Shown here: positions 35,281 to 48,096 of the stretch, piece by piece
Layout: each line of letters starts with the position of its first letter
Numbering within the stretch: the stretch's first letter is position 1
Source: Acidimicrobiia bacterium
GTDB lineage: Bacteria; Actinomycetota; Acidimicrobiia; Acidimicrobiales; Aldehydirespiratoraceae
Direction of reading: 5' to 3'
Assembly: GCA_022828135.1 (NCBI GenBank)
Contig: JAJEJB010000032.1
Location: forward strand, 1-64,000
Length of the DNA stretch: 64,000 nucleotides
Made by a program: the position numbers and the translations under genes
The notes under the pieces: model-generated
Told to the model about the DNA's origin: nothing
The model's database searches: none
What the model saw: the letters and a program-made list of their open reading frames with translations, nothing else

Positions 35281-36005
35281 CATCATCGATGCCGCGAGGA
35301 CTGACCCGCACCCAGATCGCTGAGCGGGTCGCGCTCGACATCCCCGACGGGGCATACGTGAATCTCGGCATCGGTATGCCCGAGATCGTCGCACAGTGCA
35401 TCCCCGACGAGAAGGAAGTGATCCTGCACACAGAGAACGGGCTTCTGGGCATGGGACCCCCGCCGCCGGCAGGCGAAGAAGACCCAGAGCTCATCAACGC
35501 CGGCAAGCGGCCAGTCACAACAGTGCCGGGAGCGTCGTTCTTTCATCACGTCGACAGCTTCGCGATGATCCGAGGCGGCCACCTTGACATCTGCGTGCTC
35601 GGCGCTCTTGAGGTCGCCGCTAACGGCGACCTGGCCAACTGGTCCACCGGCACCGGCGCGGTGCCCGCCGTGGGTGGAGCCATGGACCTCGTCACCGGCG
35701 TCAAGGCCGTGTACGTGATGGCCGGCCACTGCACACGAGAAGGCGAACCCAAGCTGGTCACCGAATGCCGCTACCCGCTCACCGGCAAAGCCGTAGTGGA
35801 CCGCGTCTATACCGACCTCGCCGTCATCGACATCACGTCACAAGGATTCGCGGTGCGCGATCTGGCACCCGGGGTCACGCTCAGCGACGTCGCGGAACGA
35901 ACCGCGGCACCGGTAGTCGACGCCCGCCGCGGCTCGCACCTCGTCGACGACACCGGATTTCAGTCAGGCCCGAGCAGCTTCTTGAAATCGGAGGCCAGCA
36001 CATGA
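35277..36005 (+). CDS. 3-oxoacid CoA-transferase subunit B
   Basis: 242 residues. The catalytic Glu53 lies in HTENGLLGMGP, the ENG signature of family I CoA transferases that carries CoA as a glutamyl thioester. NLGIGMPEIVA and a PGASFFHHVDSFAMIRGGH segment are also typical of ScoB/PcaJ/AtoA. Partner of the preceding gene; overlaps the aminotransferase gene by 4 bp. Confidence 0.92.
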   Translation: MTSSMPRGLTRTQIAERVALDIPDGAYVNLGIGMPEIVAQCIPDEKEVILHTENGLLGMGPPPPAGEEDPELINAGKRPVTTVPGASFFHHVDSFAMIRGGHLDICVLGALEVAANGDLANWSTGTGAVPAVGGAMDLVTGVKAVYVMAGHCTREGEPKLVTECRYPLTGKAVVDRVYTDLAVIDITSQGFAVRDLAPGVTLSDVAERTAAPVVDARRGSHLVDDTGFQSGPSSFLKSEAST

Positions 36006-37327
36006 CCGATGCCGAGCGCACGACCCGGTCTGAAGACCTCTACCGCCGCGCTCTGAAAGTGATGCCCGGTGGTGTCAGCCGCAACACGGTGCTGCGCAAA
36101 CCGCACCCCATTTACGCAACTCACGCATCGCGCTGTCGCATCATCGACATAGAAGGTGTCGAGCGCATCGACTTCGCCAACAACATGGCATCGCTCATCC
36201 ACGGCCACAGCCACCCCGCGATCGTCGCGGCCGTCACCAGACAACTCAGGAATGGCACCGCTCACACCCTCGCGACCGAGGTCGAGCTGCGTTTCGCAGA
36301 GCACTTGTGCGAACGCGTCGACAGCCTTGAGCAGATCCGGTTCGTCAACTCCGGTACCGAAGCGGTCATGTGCGCCCTCAAGACCGCTAGAGCGTTCACC
36401 GGTCGGCCCAAGATTGCTAAGGCAGAAGGCACTTACCACGGAACCTACGACTACGCGGAGGTCAGCCAGACATCTACCCCCGACAGCTGGGGTCCACTCG
36501 AGCATCCCGCTAGCGTGCCCGTCGCTCAGGGCACGCCACGACCGGTTCTCGACGATGTCGTGGTGGTGCCGTTCAACAACATCGACCGGACCGTAGAACT
36601 TCTCGACCGTCACGCGACAGAAATCGCGTGCGTGCTGGTAGACGTCATGCCGCATCGTGCCGGGCTGTGCCCCGCGGATCGCGAATACGTGACCGCGCTG
36701 CGTGACTGGACCGTCCGCAACGGAGCGTTACTAGTTGCCGACGAGGTGGTCACCTTCCGCAACAGCCACGGAGGCGCCCAGCAGCACTATGGCCTGACTC
36801 CCGACCTCACCGCGCTCGGCAAGATCATCGGCGGCGGATTCCCCGTCGGTGCGGTAGCGGGCCGCGCCGAGATCATGAGCGTCATGAACCCCCACAGCGA
36901 CCGCTACGCCATGCCCCATTCGGGGACGTTCTCAGCCAACCCCATCACTCTCACCGCTGGCCTCATCGCCATGGAACTCCTCCCGCTCGAAGAAATCCAT
37001 CGGCTCAACCGGCTCGGCCGACTGGCAAGAGAAGGCATCGCCGAGGTCATCGACCGGCGCGGTGTCGAAGCAAGCGTCACCGGAGCAGGCTCGATGTTCC
37101 GGATCCACATGCAGCCCACCGCTCCCCGCAACTATCGCGAGACCTACCCCACCCCCGAACAGGCAGACCGGCTGAAGCTGCTCTTCGACGCGCTCCTCGA
37201 CTCGGGAATCCTGCTGATCTACAGCTGCACCGGGGCGGTGTCCACCCCGATGCGCGAAACCGAGATCGAACAACTCGTCGGTGCCGTTGACGAAGCGCTT
37301 GGGGTTCTCGGGCCATCTCTGGGCTAG
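36002..37327 (+). CDS. Class III PLP aminotransferase (glutamate-1-semialdehyde mutase/beta-amino-acid transaminase-like)
   Basis: 441 residues. Fold type I, class III: MPGGVSRNT opening, SGTEA (117-121), YHG (145-147), DEV (247-249) and PLP lysine K274 in TALGKIIGGGFPVGA. It resembles glutamate-1-semialdehyde aminomutases, a group that includes beta-phenylalanine transaminases. Haem synthesis is unlikely because the gene is coupled by ATGA to a CoA transferase. I infer that it removes the amino group of a beta-amino acid made by the KamA-like enzyme. Last gene of the island. Confidence 0.85.
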   Translation: MTDAERTTRSEDLYRRALKVMPGGVSRNTVLRKPHPIYATHASRCRIIDIEGVERIDFANNMASLIHGHSHPAIVAAVTRQLRNGTAHTLATEVELRFAEHLCERVDSLEQIRFVNSGTEAVMCALKTARAFTGRPKIAKAEGTYHGTYDYAEVSQTSTPDSWGPLEHPASVPVAQGTPRPVLDDVVVVPFNNIDRTVELLDRHATEIACVLVDVMPHRAGLCPADREYVTALRDWTVRNGALLVADEVVTFRNSHGGAQQHYGLTPDLTALGKIIGGGFPVGAVAGRAEIMSVMNPHSDRYAMPHSGTFSANPITLTAGLIAMELLPLEEIHRLNRLGRLAREGIAEVIDRRGVEASVTGAGSMFRIHMQPTAPRNYRETYPTPEQADRLKLLFDALLDSGILLIYSCTGAVSTPMRETEIEQLVGAVDEALGVLGPSLG

Positions 37328-37378
37328 CGATCGAGACGGGCTCGCGTCACCACAGCCCTGACATTTGCGGCCGCTAGA

Positions 37379-38149
37379 TCAGGCTGAAGCCGGGTCGGTG
37401 GCTTGGGCGGCTACCTCGGCGGCCGCGGCGGCCGCGGCGGCTGGATCGAGGGCCCGCTCCAGGGGGTGCTTGGGCTCGGTCGGGAACATGTCGGAACCCA
37501 GCACGTAGTGCAGGGGCATCCCGGTGGGAATGTTGAGGGCGCCGATGTCGTCGTCGGAGATCCGATCCAGGTGCTTGGCCAGGGCGCGGAGGCTGTTTCC
37601 GTGGGCCGAGACCATCACGGTGTGGCCGCGGCGCAGGTCACCGACGATGGCGTCCTGCCAGTAGGGCAGCAGCCTGGCCAGCACGTCCTTGAGGCTCTCG
37701 GTCAGCGGCACCAGCCCGGGCGCGAGGTCCGCGTAGATCGGCGAGCCGTTGGGGTTGAACTCGTTGTCGGCGCGGATGGGCGGCGGCGGGGTGTCGTATC
37801 CCCGGCGCCACCGCTGGAGCTGCTCGTCGCCGTGGGCCCTGCGGGTGGCCGCCTTGTCCAGCCCGGTCAGGTCGCCGTAGTGGCGCTCGTTGAGCCGCCA
37901 GCTCCTGCGAACCTCCAGCGAGCTGAGGCCGAGGTCGTCGAGCACGATCCTGGTCGTCTCCGTGGCCCGTCGCAGGACTGATGTGTGCACCGCGGTGGGC
38001 ATCAGGTCGGCCCCGGACAGCATCTCGGCTGCCCGGTGGGCCTCGGCCCGGCCGGCGTCGTTCAATCCGCAGTCGTACCAGCCGGTGAAGAGGTTCTTGT
38101 CGTTCCATTCGCTGCGGCCGTGGCGCAGAAGGATCAGGTCGTGAGCCAT
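37379..38149 (-). CDS. gpmA: 2,3-bisphosphoglycerate-dependent phosphoglycerate mutase
   Basis: 256 residues from ATG 38149. Interconverts 3- and 2-phosphoglycerate in glycolysis. [10 protein letters not shown] holds the phosphorylated His; [15 protein letters not shown] and the late [10 protein letters not shown] His are conserved. The C terminus is an Ala-rich low-complexity tail not needed for catalysis. Convergent with the island and divergent from dnaK. A TACCTT -10 lies 8 nt before the ATG. Confidence 0.95.
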   Translation of the reverse strand: MAHDLILLRHGRSEWNDKNLFTGWYDCGLNDAGRAEAHRAAEMLSGADLMPTAVHTSVLRRATETTRIVLDDLGLSSLEVRRSWRLNERHYGDLTGLDKAATRRAHGDEQLQRWRRGYDTPPPPIRADNEFNPNGSPIYADLAPGLVPLTESLKDVLARLLPYWQDAIVGDLRRGHTVMVSAHGNSLRALAKHLDRISDDDIGALNIPTGMPLHYVLGSDMFPTEPKHPLERALDPAAAAAAAAEVAAQATDPASA

Positions 38150-38157
38150 GGCTGCCA

Positions 38158-38163
38158 AAGGTA
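38158..38163 (-). promoter_or_regulatory. Putative -10 element of gpmA (leaderless)
   Basis: TACCTT on the reverse strand, 8 nt before the gpmA ATG. It lies about 20 bp from the half site of the dnaK control region. Confidence 0.4.
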
Positions 38164-38183
38164 CCCGGATTGGCTCCGACAAA

Positions 38184-38204
38184 GTTGATAAGAACAGACT
38201 CAAG
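38184..38204. promoter_or_regulatory. Partial HAIR (HspR) operator
   Basis: The HspR consensus is CTTGAGT-N7-ACTCAAG. Here the right half ACTCAAG (38198-38204) is perfect; the left half GTTGATA (38184-38190), at the correct 7-bp spacing, matches 4 of 7. It lies just upstream of the dnaK -35 box, and hspR is in the operon. Confidence 0.6.
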
Positions 38205-38210
38205 TTTTTG

Positions 38211-38239
38211 TTGTGAACAGGAATGAACTTCGCTACTCT
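38211..38239 (+). promoter_or_regulatory. dnaK operon promoter
   Basis: TTGTGA (38211-38216) and TACTCT (38234-38239) with a 17-bp spacer. The predicted leader is about 38-40 nt and carries an AAGGAAG ribosome site before the dnaK ATG. Confidence 0.6.
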
Positions 38240-38284
38240 GTGCGTTCTAGGTTAGGCAAGACATAAGTGAAAGGAAGCCTCACC

Positions 38285-40113
<1,829 letters not shown>

Positions 40114-40117
<4 letters not shown>

Positions 40118-40683
40118 GCACATCGTCCCCCGACGTCAGCGAGCTGGAGTCTGCGGCCGCGCCGTCCGACGAGCCCGACGCCGGCACCGGCGAGGCGGTC
40201 GAGTCCGTGACCGCTGAGCCCGAGCCGGCCGAGGCCCGATCCGGCTCGGATTCCGAGCTCGATCTGGACGCGGTCGTCGCGGAGCGAGACGCCTACCTGG
40301 AGGACCTCCAGCGGGTCACCGCCGAGTTCACCAACTTCCGGCGCCAGACGATCAAGCGCAACACCGAGCTGGTCGCGCAGGCCGCCTCGAGGCTGGCCAG
40401 AGAGCTGCTCGTAGTCCTCGACGCCTGCGAGGCTGCCGTCGCTCAGGGCGTGGAAGGCATCGAAGCCTTGCAGTCACAGCTGCTGGGCGTGCTCTCGGCG
40501 GAGGGTCTCACCGTGCTCGGCACGATCGACGAGCCCTTCGATCCCGGCTTCCACGAGGCAGTGATGAGCGAGGAGTCCACAGATGACGGCCAGGACGCTC
40601 CGGTCGTGGCCGAGGTGCTGCGCACCGGGTACGCATGGAACGGCCGGGTTCTGCGGCCGGCCATGGTGAAGGTGCGCGGCTGA
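40114..40683 (+). CDS. grpE: Nucleotide exchange factor GrpE
   Basis: 189 residues from GTG (GTGA overlap with dnaK). An acidic disordered N terminus (about 1-50) is followed by the long dimerising helix ([20 protein letters not shown]) and a beta domain ending in a VLRPAMVKV strand. Releases ADP from DnaK. Confidence 0.95.
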
Positions 40684-40699
40684 GCCGGAGGCCGAGCTT

Positions 40700-40747
40700 G
40701 CGAGGCCGTGGCCCGAGCGGCCCGTGAGCGCAGCGAACAAGAGCGGG
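40700..40747 (+). repeat. 48-bp dispersed repeat, copy 1
   Basis: Identical over all 48 bases to positions 63627-63674, in the same orientation. Contains GGCCG and CGGCC arms 9 bases apart. It sits in the grpE-dnaJ gap, just before the dnaJ ribosome site. Both copies stay open in the frame reading EAVARAARERSEQER. Confidence 0.9.
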
Positions 40748-40766
40748 CGATGAACAGGAGGTGAGC

Positions 40767-41888
40767 GTGGAGCCCCAGCGGGAGTGGTTCGAGAAGGACT
40801 ACTACAAGATCCTCGGCGTCGCCGAGGACGCCTCAGCCTCCGACATCACCAAGGCCTACCGCAAGCTGGCCAAGAAGCTGCACCCCGACGCCAGTCCGGG
40901 CGACCAGGCCGTGGAGGAACGCTTCAAGGAAGTGGCCTCGGCCTACGACGTGCTCGGCGACGACTCCAAGCGCAAGGCCTACGACGAAGTGCGCCGGCTC
41001 GGTCCCATGGCGGGCTCGTTCGGCCCGGGCGGCCCGGGCCCGGCCGGGGGCTTCAACCTGAACTTCGAGCAGGTGGGCGATCTCGGCAACCTCTTCGGTG
41101 ATCTCTTCGGACGGCGCCGCCGCGGCAACCCAGCCCAGCGGGGCGCCGACATCGAGACAGAGGTGAAGCTCGAGTTCGCCGACGCCGTGTCGGGGACCAC
41201 GATCGGTGTGCCCGTCACCGGCGAGGCTCGCTGCCGTACCTGCAAGGGCCTGGGCGCCAAGCCGCCGGCCAAGCCGCAGCCGTGTCCGACCTGTTCGGGC
41301 ACCGGCGTGAACGACGAGAATCAGGGCCTGTTCTCCTTCAGCCGGCCCTGCGCGGCCTGCGCAGGCCGGGGAACCGTCATCGAGAATCCCTGCACCGCCT
41401 GCGGCGGCCGGGGCATGGAACGCCGGCGCCGCGAGGTCAAGGCCCGCATCCCGGCCGGGGTGACCGACGGGCAGCGGATCAAGCTGGCCGGACGCGGCAC
41501 TCCCGGCCAGGGACCGGGCGGCAGGCCCGGCGACCTCTACGTGCGGGTCCATGTCAAGCCCCACCGGTTGTTCGGGCGGGACGGCAAGAACCTCACCCTG
41601 ATCGTGCCGGTCACGTTCTCGGAGGCCGCGCTGGGCGCGCAGATCCCGGTGCCCACCCTCGACGGATCGACGGTGACCATACGCATCCCCCCCGGCACAC
41701 GGACGGGCCGGCGCCTCCGCATCCCCGCGACTTCCTCCACCGGGGGCGCCGACCTCATCGTCGAGGTCGAGGTCGTCGTGCCCCAGAACCTGTCAGAAGA
41801 GCAGCAGGCCGCGATGGAGGCCTTCGCAGCCGCCGGTGGCGAGGACCCGCGGGCTCACTTCAAGATTGATCTCAACCACGGAGAATGA
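40767..41888 (+). CDS. dnaJ: Chaperone DnaJ (Hsp40)
   Basis: 373 residues. The GTG at 40767 is chosen because AGGAGG ends 5 nt before it; the GTG at 40761 would overlap that site. J domain with HPD at about residues 37-39 in KKLHPDASPG; Gly/Phe-rich linker; four zinc-binding repeats CRTCKGLG, CPTCSGTG, CAACAGRG and CTACGGRG; C-terminal substrate-binding domains. Stimulates DnaK ATPase and delivers unfolded clients. Overlaps hspR by 4 bp. Confidence 0.96.
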   Translation: MEPQREWFEKDYYKILGVAEDASASDITKAYRKLAKKLHPDASPGDQAVEERFKEVASAYDVLGDDSKRKAYDEVRRLGPMAGSFGPGGPGPAGGFNLNFEQVGDLGNLFGDLFGRRRRGNPAQRGADIETEVKLEFADAVSGTTIGVPVTGEARCRTCKGLGAKPPAKPQPCPTCSGTGVNDENQGLFSFSRPCAACAGRGTVIENPCTACGGRGMERRRREVKARIPAGVTDGQRIKLAGRGTPGQGPGGRPGDLYVRVHVKPHRLFGRDGKNLTLIVPVTFSEAALGAQIPVPTLDGSTVTIRIPPGTRTGRRLRIPATSSTGGADLIVEVEVVVPQNLSEEQQAAMEAFAAAGGEDPRAHFKIDLNHGE

Positions 41889-42322
41889 CGATGACCGATG
41901 ACCGATTCCACCGAGCCGTGTACGTGATATCAGTGGCCGCCGAATTGGCGGGGGTCCACCCCCAGACGCTCCGCATCTACGAGCGCAGGGGCCTGCTCGC
42001 GCCGGCACGAACAGCAGGCGGCAGCCGCCGCTACAGCGATGCCGACCTAGCCCTGCTGGAGCGGATAGCCGAGCTCACCGACGAGGGTCTCAACCTCGCC
42101 GGCGTGCAGCGGGTCCTGGAACTCGAGCAGACCGTCGCCGAACTGAGGGCCCAGCTCGCCGAGACCCGCCAGGTCCACGAGCGTCACCTGGCCGAGTTGA
42201 CGGCCCGCGGCTTCAATCCCAGCGGTCTCGTGCCGGCCGTTCCCACCAGCAGGGCGGTGACCATCTATCGCGCCACCCGCGGACCGGCCTCCGTGGTTGA
42301 ACCGGTCACGAGGAGCGGCTGA
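41885..42322 (+). CDS. hspR: Heat-shock repressor HspR (MerR family)
   Basis: 145 residues. MerR helix-turn-helix [25 protein letters not shown] followed by a [19 protein letters not shown] wing and a coiled-coil segment. In actinobacteria HspR binds HAIR sites with DnaK as co-repressor, a feedback loop. Here it should repress its own operon through the partial HAIR site before dnaK. ATGA overlap with dnaJ; clpB follows after 2 bp. Confidence 0.93.
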   Translation: MTMTDDRFHRAVYVISVAAELAGVHPQTLRIYERRGLLAPARTAGGSRRYSDADLALLERIAELTDEGLNLAGVQRVLELEQTVAELRAQLAETRQVHERHLAELTARGFNPSGLVPAVPTSRAVTIYRATRGPASVVEPVTRSG

Positions 42323-42324
42323 CC

Positions 42325-44817
42325 GTGGCCCTGGACCCCAATCGCTGGACGCTCAAGACGACCGAGGCGTTCGCGGCCGCCACCGAGGCGGCCAGGGCCG
42401 CCTCCCACGCCGAGGTCACGCCCGACCACCTGCTGATCGCCCTGCTGGCCCAGACCGAGGGCCTGGTGCTGCCGATGCTGCACTCCGCGGGCGTCGACCC
42501 CTCAGCCGTGCTCGAGAGATCCCAGCAGGCGGTGGCCATGCTGCCACGCGCCTACGGGTCCGACGTCGGCGTCTCCCGCGAGTTGCACGACGTGCTGACC
42601 GCCGCCGACGAGCTGCGCCTCGACCTCGGCGACGACTACCTGTCCACCGAGCATCTGGTCATCGCCCTCGGCGATCGCCTGGATCTCGATCGCGAGCTCC
42701 TGCTGAAGGTGCTGCACGACGTTCGGGGCAGCCATCGGGTCACTACCAAGGCGCCCGAGGATCAGTACCAGGCCCTGGAGCGCTACGGCCGGGATCTCAC
42801 CACTGAGGCCCGGGACGGCAACCTCGACCCGGTCATCGGACGCGACGACGAGATCCGGCGGGTGATCAGGGTCCTGGCCCGGCGCCGCAAGAACAACCCG
42901 GTGCTGATAGGCGAGCCCGGCGTGGGCAAGACCGCCATCGTGGAGGGTCTGGCCCAGCGCATCGTCGACGGCGACGTGCCCGACAGCCTGGCCGGCAAGC
43001 GCCTCGTGGTGCTCGACCTGGCCGCCATGGTGGCCGGCGCCAAGTACCGGGGCGAGTTCGAGGAGCGCCTCCAGGCGGTGCTGGCCGAGATCGAGGAGGC
43101 CGGTGGCGAGATCGTCACCTTCATCGACGAGTTGCACACCGTGGTGGGCGCGGGCGGCGCGGAGGGAGCGATGGACGCCGGCAACATGCTCAAGCCCATG
43201 CTGGCCCGCGGCGCGCTGCGGATGGTCGGTGCCACCACGCTCGACGAGTACCGCAAGCACCTGGAGACCGACGCGGCGCTGGAGCGCCGCTTCCAGCCGG
43301 TGCTGGTGGAACCGCCCTCCGTGGAGGCCACGGTGGCCATCCTGCGAGGTCTGCGGGAGCGATACGAGGTCCATCACGGGGTGCGCATCAAGGACTCTGC
43401 CCTGATCGCCGCGGCCGAGCTGTCGGACCGCTACATCACCGGCCGGTTCCTTCCCGACAAGGCCATCGACCTGATCGACGAGGCGGCCAGCTCGCTGCGC
43501 ATCGAGATCGACTCGGTGCCCACTGAGATCGATGTGGTGGAGCGCCGCCTGCGGCAACTCGAGATGGAGCGGGTCGCGGTCGGCGCGGAGAGCGACGCCA
43601 CGTCGCGGGCGCGTCTCGACGACCTGGAGCGCGAGATCGCCGACCTCACCGAGGAGTCCTCCGCGCTGACGGCGCGCTGGAAGGCCGAGAAGGAGGCCAT
43701 CGGCGTCATCCGGTCCCTCAAGGAGGAGCTCGAGACCCGCCGGTCCGACCTCGAACGCGAGCCCGACCTGGAACGGGCCGCCGAGATCCGCTACGGGATC
43801 ATCCCCGACCTGGAGCGCCGCATCGACGAGGCCACCGGCCATCTGGCCGAGTTGCAGCGCGACTCGTCGATGCTCACCGAGGAGGTCGACGCCGACCACA
43901 TCGCCGTCGTGGTCAGCCGGTCCACCGGCGTGCCGGTGTCGCGTCTCATGGAGGGCGAGGCGGCCAAGCTGATCCGGCTGGAGGAGCACCTCCACGAGCG
44001 GGTGGTGGGCCAGGACGAGGCGGTGAGCGTGGTGGCCAACGCCATCCGTCGCAGCCGCGTCGGTCTCAGCGACCCCCACCGCCCCATCGGCAGCTTCCTG
44101 TTTCTCGGCCCCACCGGCGTGGGCAAGACCGAGTTGGCCCGGTCCTTGGCTGCGTTCTTGTTCGACGACGAGCAGGCCATGGTGCGCATCGACATGTCGG
44201 AGTACCTGGAGAAGCACTCGGTGTCCCGCCTCATCGGAGCGCCGCCCGGATACGTGGGCCACGACTCCGGCGGCCAGTTGACCGAGGCGGTCAGGCGCCG
44301 CCCCTACGCGGTGGTGCTGCTCGACGAGGTGGAGAAGGCCCATGCCGAGGTGTTCGGCGTGCTGCTGCAACTGCTCGACGACGGCCGTCTCACCGACGGG
44401 CAGGGTCGTACGGTGGACTTCAGCAACGTCGTGCTGATCATGACGTCCAACCTCAAGGGCGAACCGGGCAACTTCTTCAGGCCCGAGTTCGTCAACCGCA
44501 TCGACGACATCGTCCGGTTCCGCGCCCTGGAGCCGGACGACCTCGTGCCCATTGTCGACATCCAGCTCAAGCATCTGGAGGACCGCCTGCAGGCCCGCCG
44601 TCTCGGGCTGGAGGTCAGCGACGAGGCCAAGGCCCATCTGGCCCGGGCCGGCTACGACCCCGCCTTCGGGGCTCGGCCCCTCAAGCGCCTCATACAGCGC
44701 GCCATCGGAGATCCTCTCGCCGTGGCCATGCTGGAGGGCCGCTACGGGCCCGACGACACCGTGGTCGTCGACGTGGACCGCCCCGACGACTCGGACGAGT
44801 CGATAGTCCTCAGGTAG
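42325..44817 (+). CDS. clpB: ATP-dependent disaggregase ClpB
   Basis: 830 residues from a GTG. N-terminal Clp repeats (1-140), first AAA+ module with [13 protein letters not shown] and [13 protein letters not shown], a long coiled-coil middle domain (about 400-520) and a second module with [12 protein letters not shown] and [14 protein letters not shown]. It rescues aggregated proteins with DnaK. Between IMTSN and [10 protein letters not shown] only about 8 residues are present, where most ClpB proteins have 20-30, so a surface stretch is missing. ClpB is in the dnaK operon here rather than at its own locus. Confidence 0.96.
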   Translation: MALDPNRWTLKTTEAFAAATEAARAASHAEVTPDHLLIALLAQTEGLVLPMLHSAGVDPSAVLERSQQAVAMLPRAYGSDVGVSRELHDVLTAADELRLDLGDDYLSTEHLVIALGDRLDLDRELLLKVLHDVRGSHRVTTKAPEDQYQALERYGRDLTTEARDGNLDPVIGRDDEIRRVIRVLARRRKNNPVLIGEPGVGKTAIVEGLAQRIVDGDVPDSLAGKRLVVLDLAAMVAGAKYRGEFEERLQAVLAEIEEAGGEIVTFIDELHTVVGAGGAEGAMDAGNMLKPMLARGALRMVGATTLDEYRKHLETDAALERRFQPVLVEPPSVEATVAILRGLRERYEVHHGVRIKDSALIAAAELSDRYITGRFLPDKAIDLIDEAASSLRIEIDSVPTEIDVVERRLRQLEMERVAVGAESDATSRARLDDLEREIADLTEESSALTARWKAEKEAIGVIRSLKEELETRRSDLEREPDLERAAEIRYGIIPDLERRIDEATGHLAELQRDSSMLTEEVDADHIAVVVSRSTGVPVSRLMEGEAAKLIRLEEHLHERVVGQDEAVSVVANAIRRSRVGLSDPHRPIGSFLFLGPTGVGKTELARSLAAFLFDDEQAMVRIDMSEYLEKHSVSRLIGAPPGYVGHDSGGQLTEAVRRRPYAVVLLDEVEKAHAEVFGVLLQLLDDGRLTDGQGRTVDFSNVVLIMTSNLKGEPGNFFRPEFVNRIDDIVRFRALEPDDLVPIVDIQLKHLEDRLQARRLGLEVSDEAKAHLARAGYDPAFGARPLKRLIQRAIGDPLAVAMLEGRYGPDDTVVVDVDRPDDSDESIVLR

Positions 44818-44821
44818 CCAG

Positions 44822-44827
44822 TACAAT
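44822..44827 (+). promoter_or_regulatory. Putative -10 element of purA
   Basis: TACAAT, about 34 bp before the purA GTG. It gives a leader of about 28 nt with AGGAGAG at 44851-44857, so this gene has a conventional ribosome site. The -35 is unclear. Confidence 0.45.
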
Positions 44828-44837
44828 CGCACGGTAA

Positions 44838-46148
<1,311 letters not shown>

Positions 46149-46156
46149 GGGTTCCA

Positions 46157-47584
46157 GTGGAAGTCTCCTCGCCCAATGTGCTGGCGAGCCGCTACGCCAG
46201 CGAGCGGATGCGGGCACTGTGGTCCCCCGAGCGCCGCGTGGTGCTGGAGCGCCGGCTGTGGCTGGCGGTGCTGGAAGCTCAGCGCAAGCTCGGACTCGAT
46301 GTCGATCAAGCCGTCGTCGACGCCTACGAGGCGGTGTTGGAGGTTGTCGACCTCGAGTCGATAGCCGCCCGGGAGGCCGTCACGCGCCACGACGTGAAGG
46401 CCCGGATCGACGAGTTCTGCGCTCTCGCGGGCCACGAATCCATCCATCTGGGCATGACTTCACGCGATGTCACCGAGAACACCGAGCAGCTGTTGATTCT
46501 CGACTCGCTGAAGGTGATCCGCGACGATCTGGTGGCGGTGGTCGCCCGGCTGGCCGATCTGGCTGAGGCCCATGCCTCGACCGTGATGGTGGCCCGTACC
46601 CACAACGTGGCCGCCCAGGCCACCACGCTCGGGAAGCGCCTCGCCGACGCCGCGGCGGAGACGATGCTCGGGTACGGGAGGGTCGCGGAGCTCTTGGACC
46701 GGTACCCGCTGAGGGGAATCAAGGGACCTGTCGGCACCCGCCTCGATCAACTCGACCTTCTCGGGTCGTCGGAGGCGGTCGACGAATTGGAGAGCCTGGT
46801 GGCCGAGCATCTCGGCTTCGGCCCGGTACTCGATGCCACGGGGCAGACCTACCCGCGCTCTATGGACCTCGACGTGGTGGCCGCGCTGGTCCAGGCTGTA
46901 TCAGGTCCGGCGTCCCTGGCGACGACAGTGCGGCTCATGGCCGGGCACGGTCTCGTGTCGGAGGGTCTCGGTGACGGCCAGGTCGCCTCCTCCGCCATGC
47001 CCCACAAGGCCAACGCCCGCTCCTGCGAGCGCATCGGTGCCCTCACAGCCGTGCTCGACGGCCATCTCGCCATGGCGGCCTCACTCGCGGGGCGCCAGTG
47101 GAACGAGGGCGATGTGACCTGCTCGGCCGTCCGGCGGGTCATGCTCCCCGACTCCTTCTGCGCGGCCGACGGATTGCTCCACACTGCGCTGGCAGTGCTG
47201 GAGGAACTGCGGATCGATACAGATGCCATGGCGGCCGAGTTCCAGCGCTTCCTGCCCGTGCTGGCAACCACAAGGCTGCTCAGCGCCCTGGTTCGGGCTG
47301 GGATGGGTCGAGAGGCCGCTCACGCAATCCTGGCGGAACCCACCCGGAATGCGGCCCACCAAGCCGGTCGCGACGACCCCGTCGACCTCGACGGCCTGCT
47401 CGATCAACTCGCGGCCGACGATCGCGTGCCTCTGGGCCGCGACGAGTTGACCCGGCTGCTGGCCGAACCGGAGCGGTTCGCAGGAACGGCGTCAGAGCAG
47501 ACCGCGCGGGTAGTCGAGGCGGCCCGCCGGATCGTTGCCCGCCACCCGCAGGCTGCGGCCCAGCCTGCTGAGCTTCGATTGTGA
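46157..47584 (+). CDS. purB: Adenylosuccinate lyase
   Basis: 475 residues. Fumarase/aspartase superfamily; removes fumarate from adenylosuccinate and from SAICAR. TSRDVTENTEQLLI carries a conserved substrate loop; the signature loop is GQVASSAMPHKANARSCERI. GTG start. It forms a short operon with purA, so the two committed AMP steps are cotranscribed. Confidence 0.94.
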   Translation: MEVSSPNVLASRYASERMRALWSPERRVVLERRLWLAVLEAQRKLGLDVDQAVVDAYEAVLEVVDLESIAAREAVTRHDVKARIDEFCALAGHESIHLGMTSRDVTENTEQLLILDSLKVIRDDLVAVVARLADLAEAHASTVMVARTHNVAAQATTLGKRLADAAAETMLGYGRVAELLDRYPLRGIKGPVGTRLDQLDLLGSSEAVDELESLVAEHLGFGPVLDATGQTYPRSMDLDVVAALVQAVSGPASLATTVRLMAGHGLVSEGLGDGQVASSAMPHKANARSCERIGALTAVLDGHLAMAASLAGRQWNEGDVTCSAVRRVMLPDSFCAADGLLHTALAVLEELRIDTDAMAAEFQRFLPVLATTRLLSALVRAGMGREAAHAILAEPTRNAAHQAGRDDPVDLDGLLDQLAADDRVPLGRDELTRLLAEPERFAGTASEQTARVVEAARRIVARHPQAAAQPAELRL

Positions 47585-47590
47585 AGGGTG

Positions 47591-47992
47591 TCAGGTGCCG
47601 CCGCGGGAGATGCCGGCCCGCTTGAGGGCGGCGGCTGGAACACCCACCTCGCGCCATGCGGAGTAGGTGATTCCCTTCCGGCCGCTGTACGACACTGCGA
47701 CCGCCACGAATCCATCCTCGAGTTCGCTGATGTCGACCGTCTCCGAAGGTGCGCTGAGAGCCCGCTCCAAGTCGATACGTTCTTGAACTAGCTGGACCCG
47801 CCTTATTGGTGTTGCCGACTCGAGAGCCTCTCCGATTGCTTCTATCCGCTGTCGCATGGACTCGGCGGTGCGCCTGCGACCCGGTCGGGGCCGGTTCGAT
47901 TCCAGAGCTTCCAGATATGCGCTCACGGCCCTGTTCTCGGCCCGAGCTTTGGCATTTGCAGCCTTGTGTTCATCTGACATGTGTCGTACCAC
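47591..47992 (-). CDS. Conserved hypothetical protein
   Basis: 133 residues. I do not recognise a characterised family. The N-terminal two thirds are helical and charged (ANAKARAENRAVSAYLEALE; a coiled-coil-like IRRVQLVQERIDLERAL). The C terminus KGITYSAWREVGVPAAALKRAGI looks like a small compact DNA- or protein-binding module. The GTG at 47992 has AGGAAG six bases upstream; an ATG four codons later is possible. Convergent with purB and divergent from the malic enzyme gene, across an AT-rich gap. Confidence 0.65.
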   Translation of the reverse strand: MVRHMSDEHKAANAKARAENRAVSAYLEALESNRPRPGRRRTAESMRQRIEAIGEALESATPIRRVQLVQERIDLERALSAPSETVDISELEDGFVAVAVSYSGRKGITYSAWREVGVPAAALKRAGISRGGT

Positions 47993-48096
47993 TGACCGCT
48001 TCCTTTCAACGGTTCAAGTTATTCAACGGGAATGATAGTGGGTAAAGTTTCGAATCGTGGTCTGCGACTATGTGCTTTGTTGCTGGACAATAGACG

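Noticed and set aside
36002-37327. Haem-pathway glutamate-1-semialdehyde aminomutase (hemL)
   Set aside because: The sequence is related, but the gene is translationally coupled to a CoA transferase in a catabolic operon, and no other tetrapyrrole gene is near.
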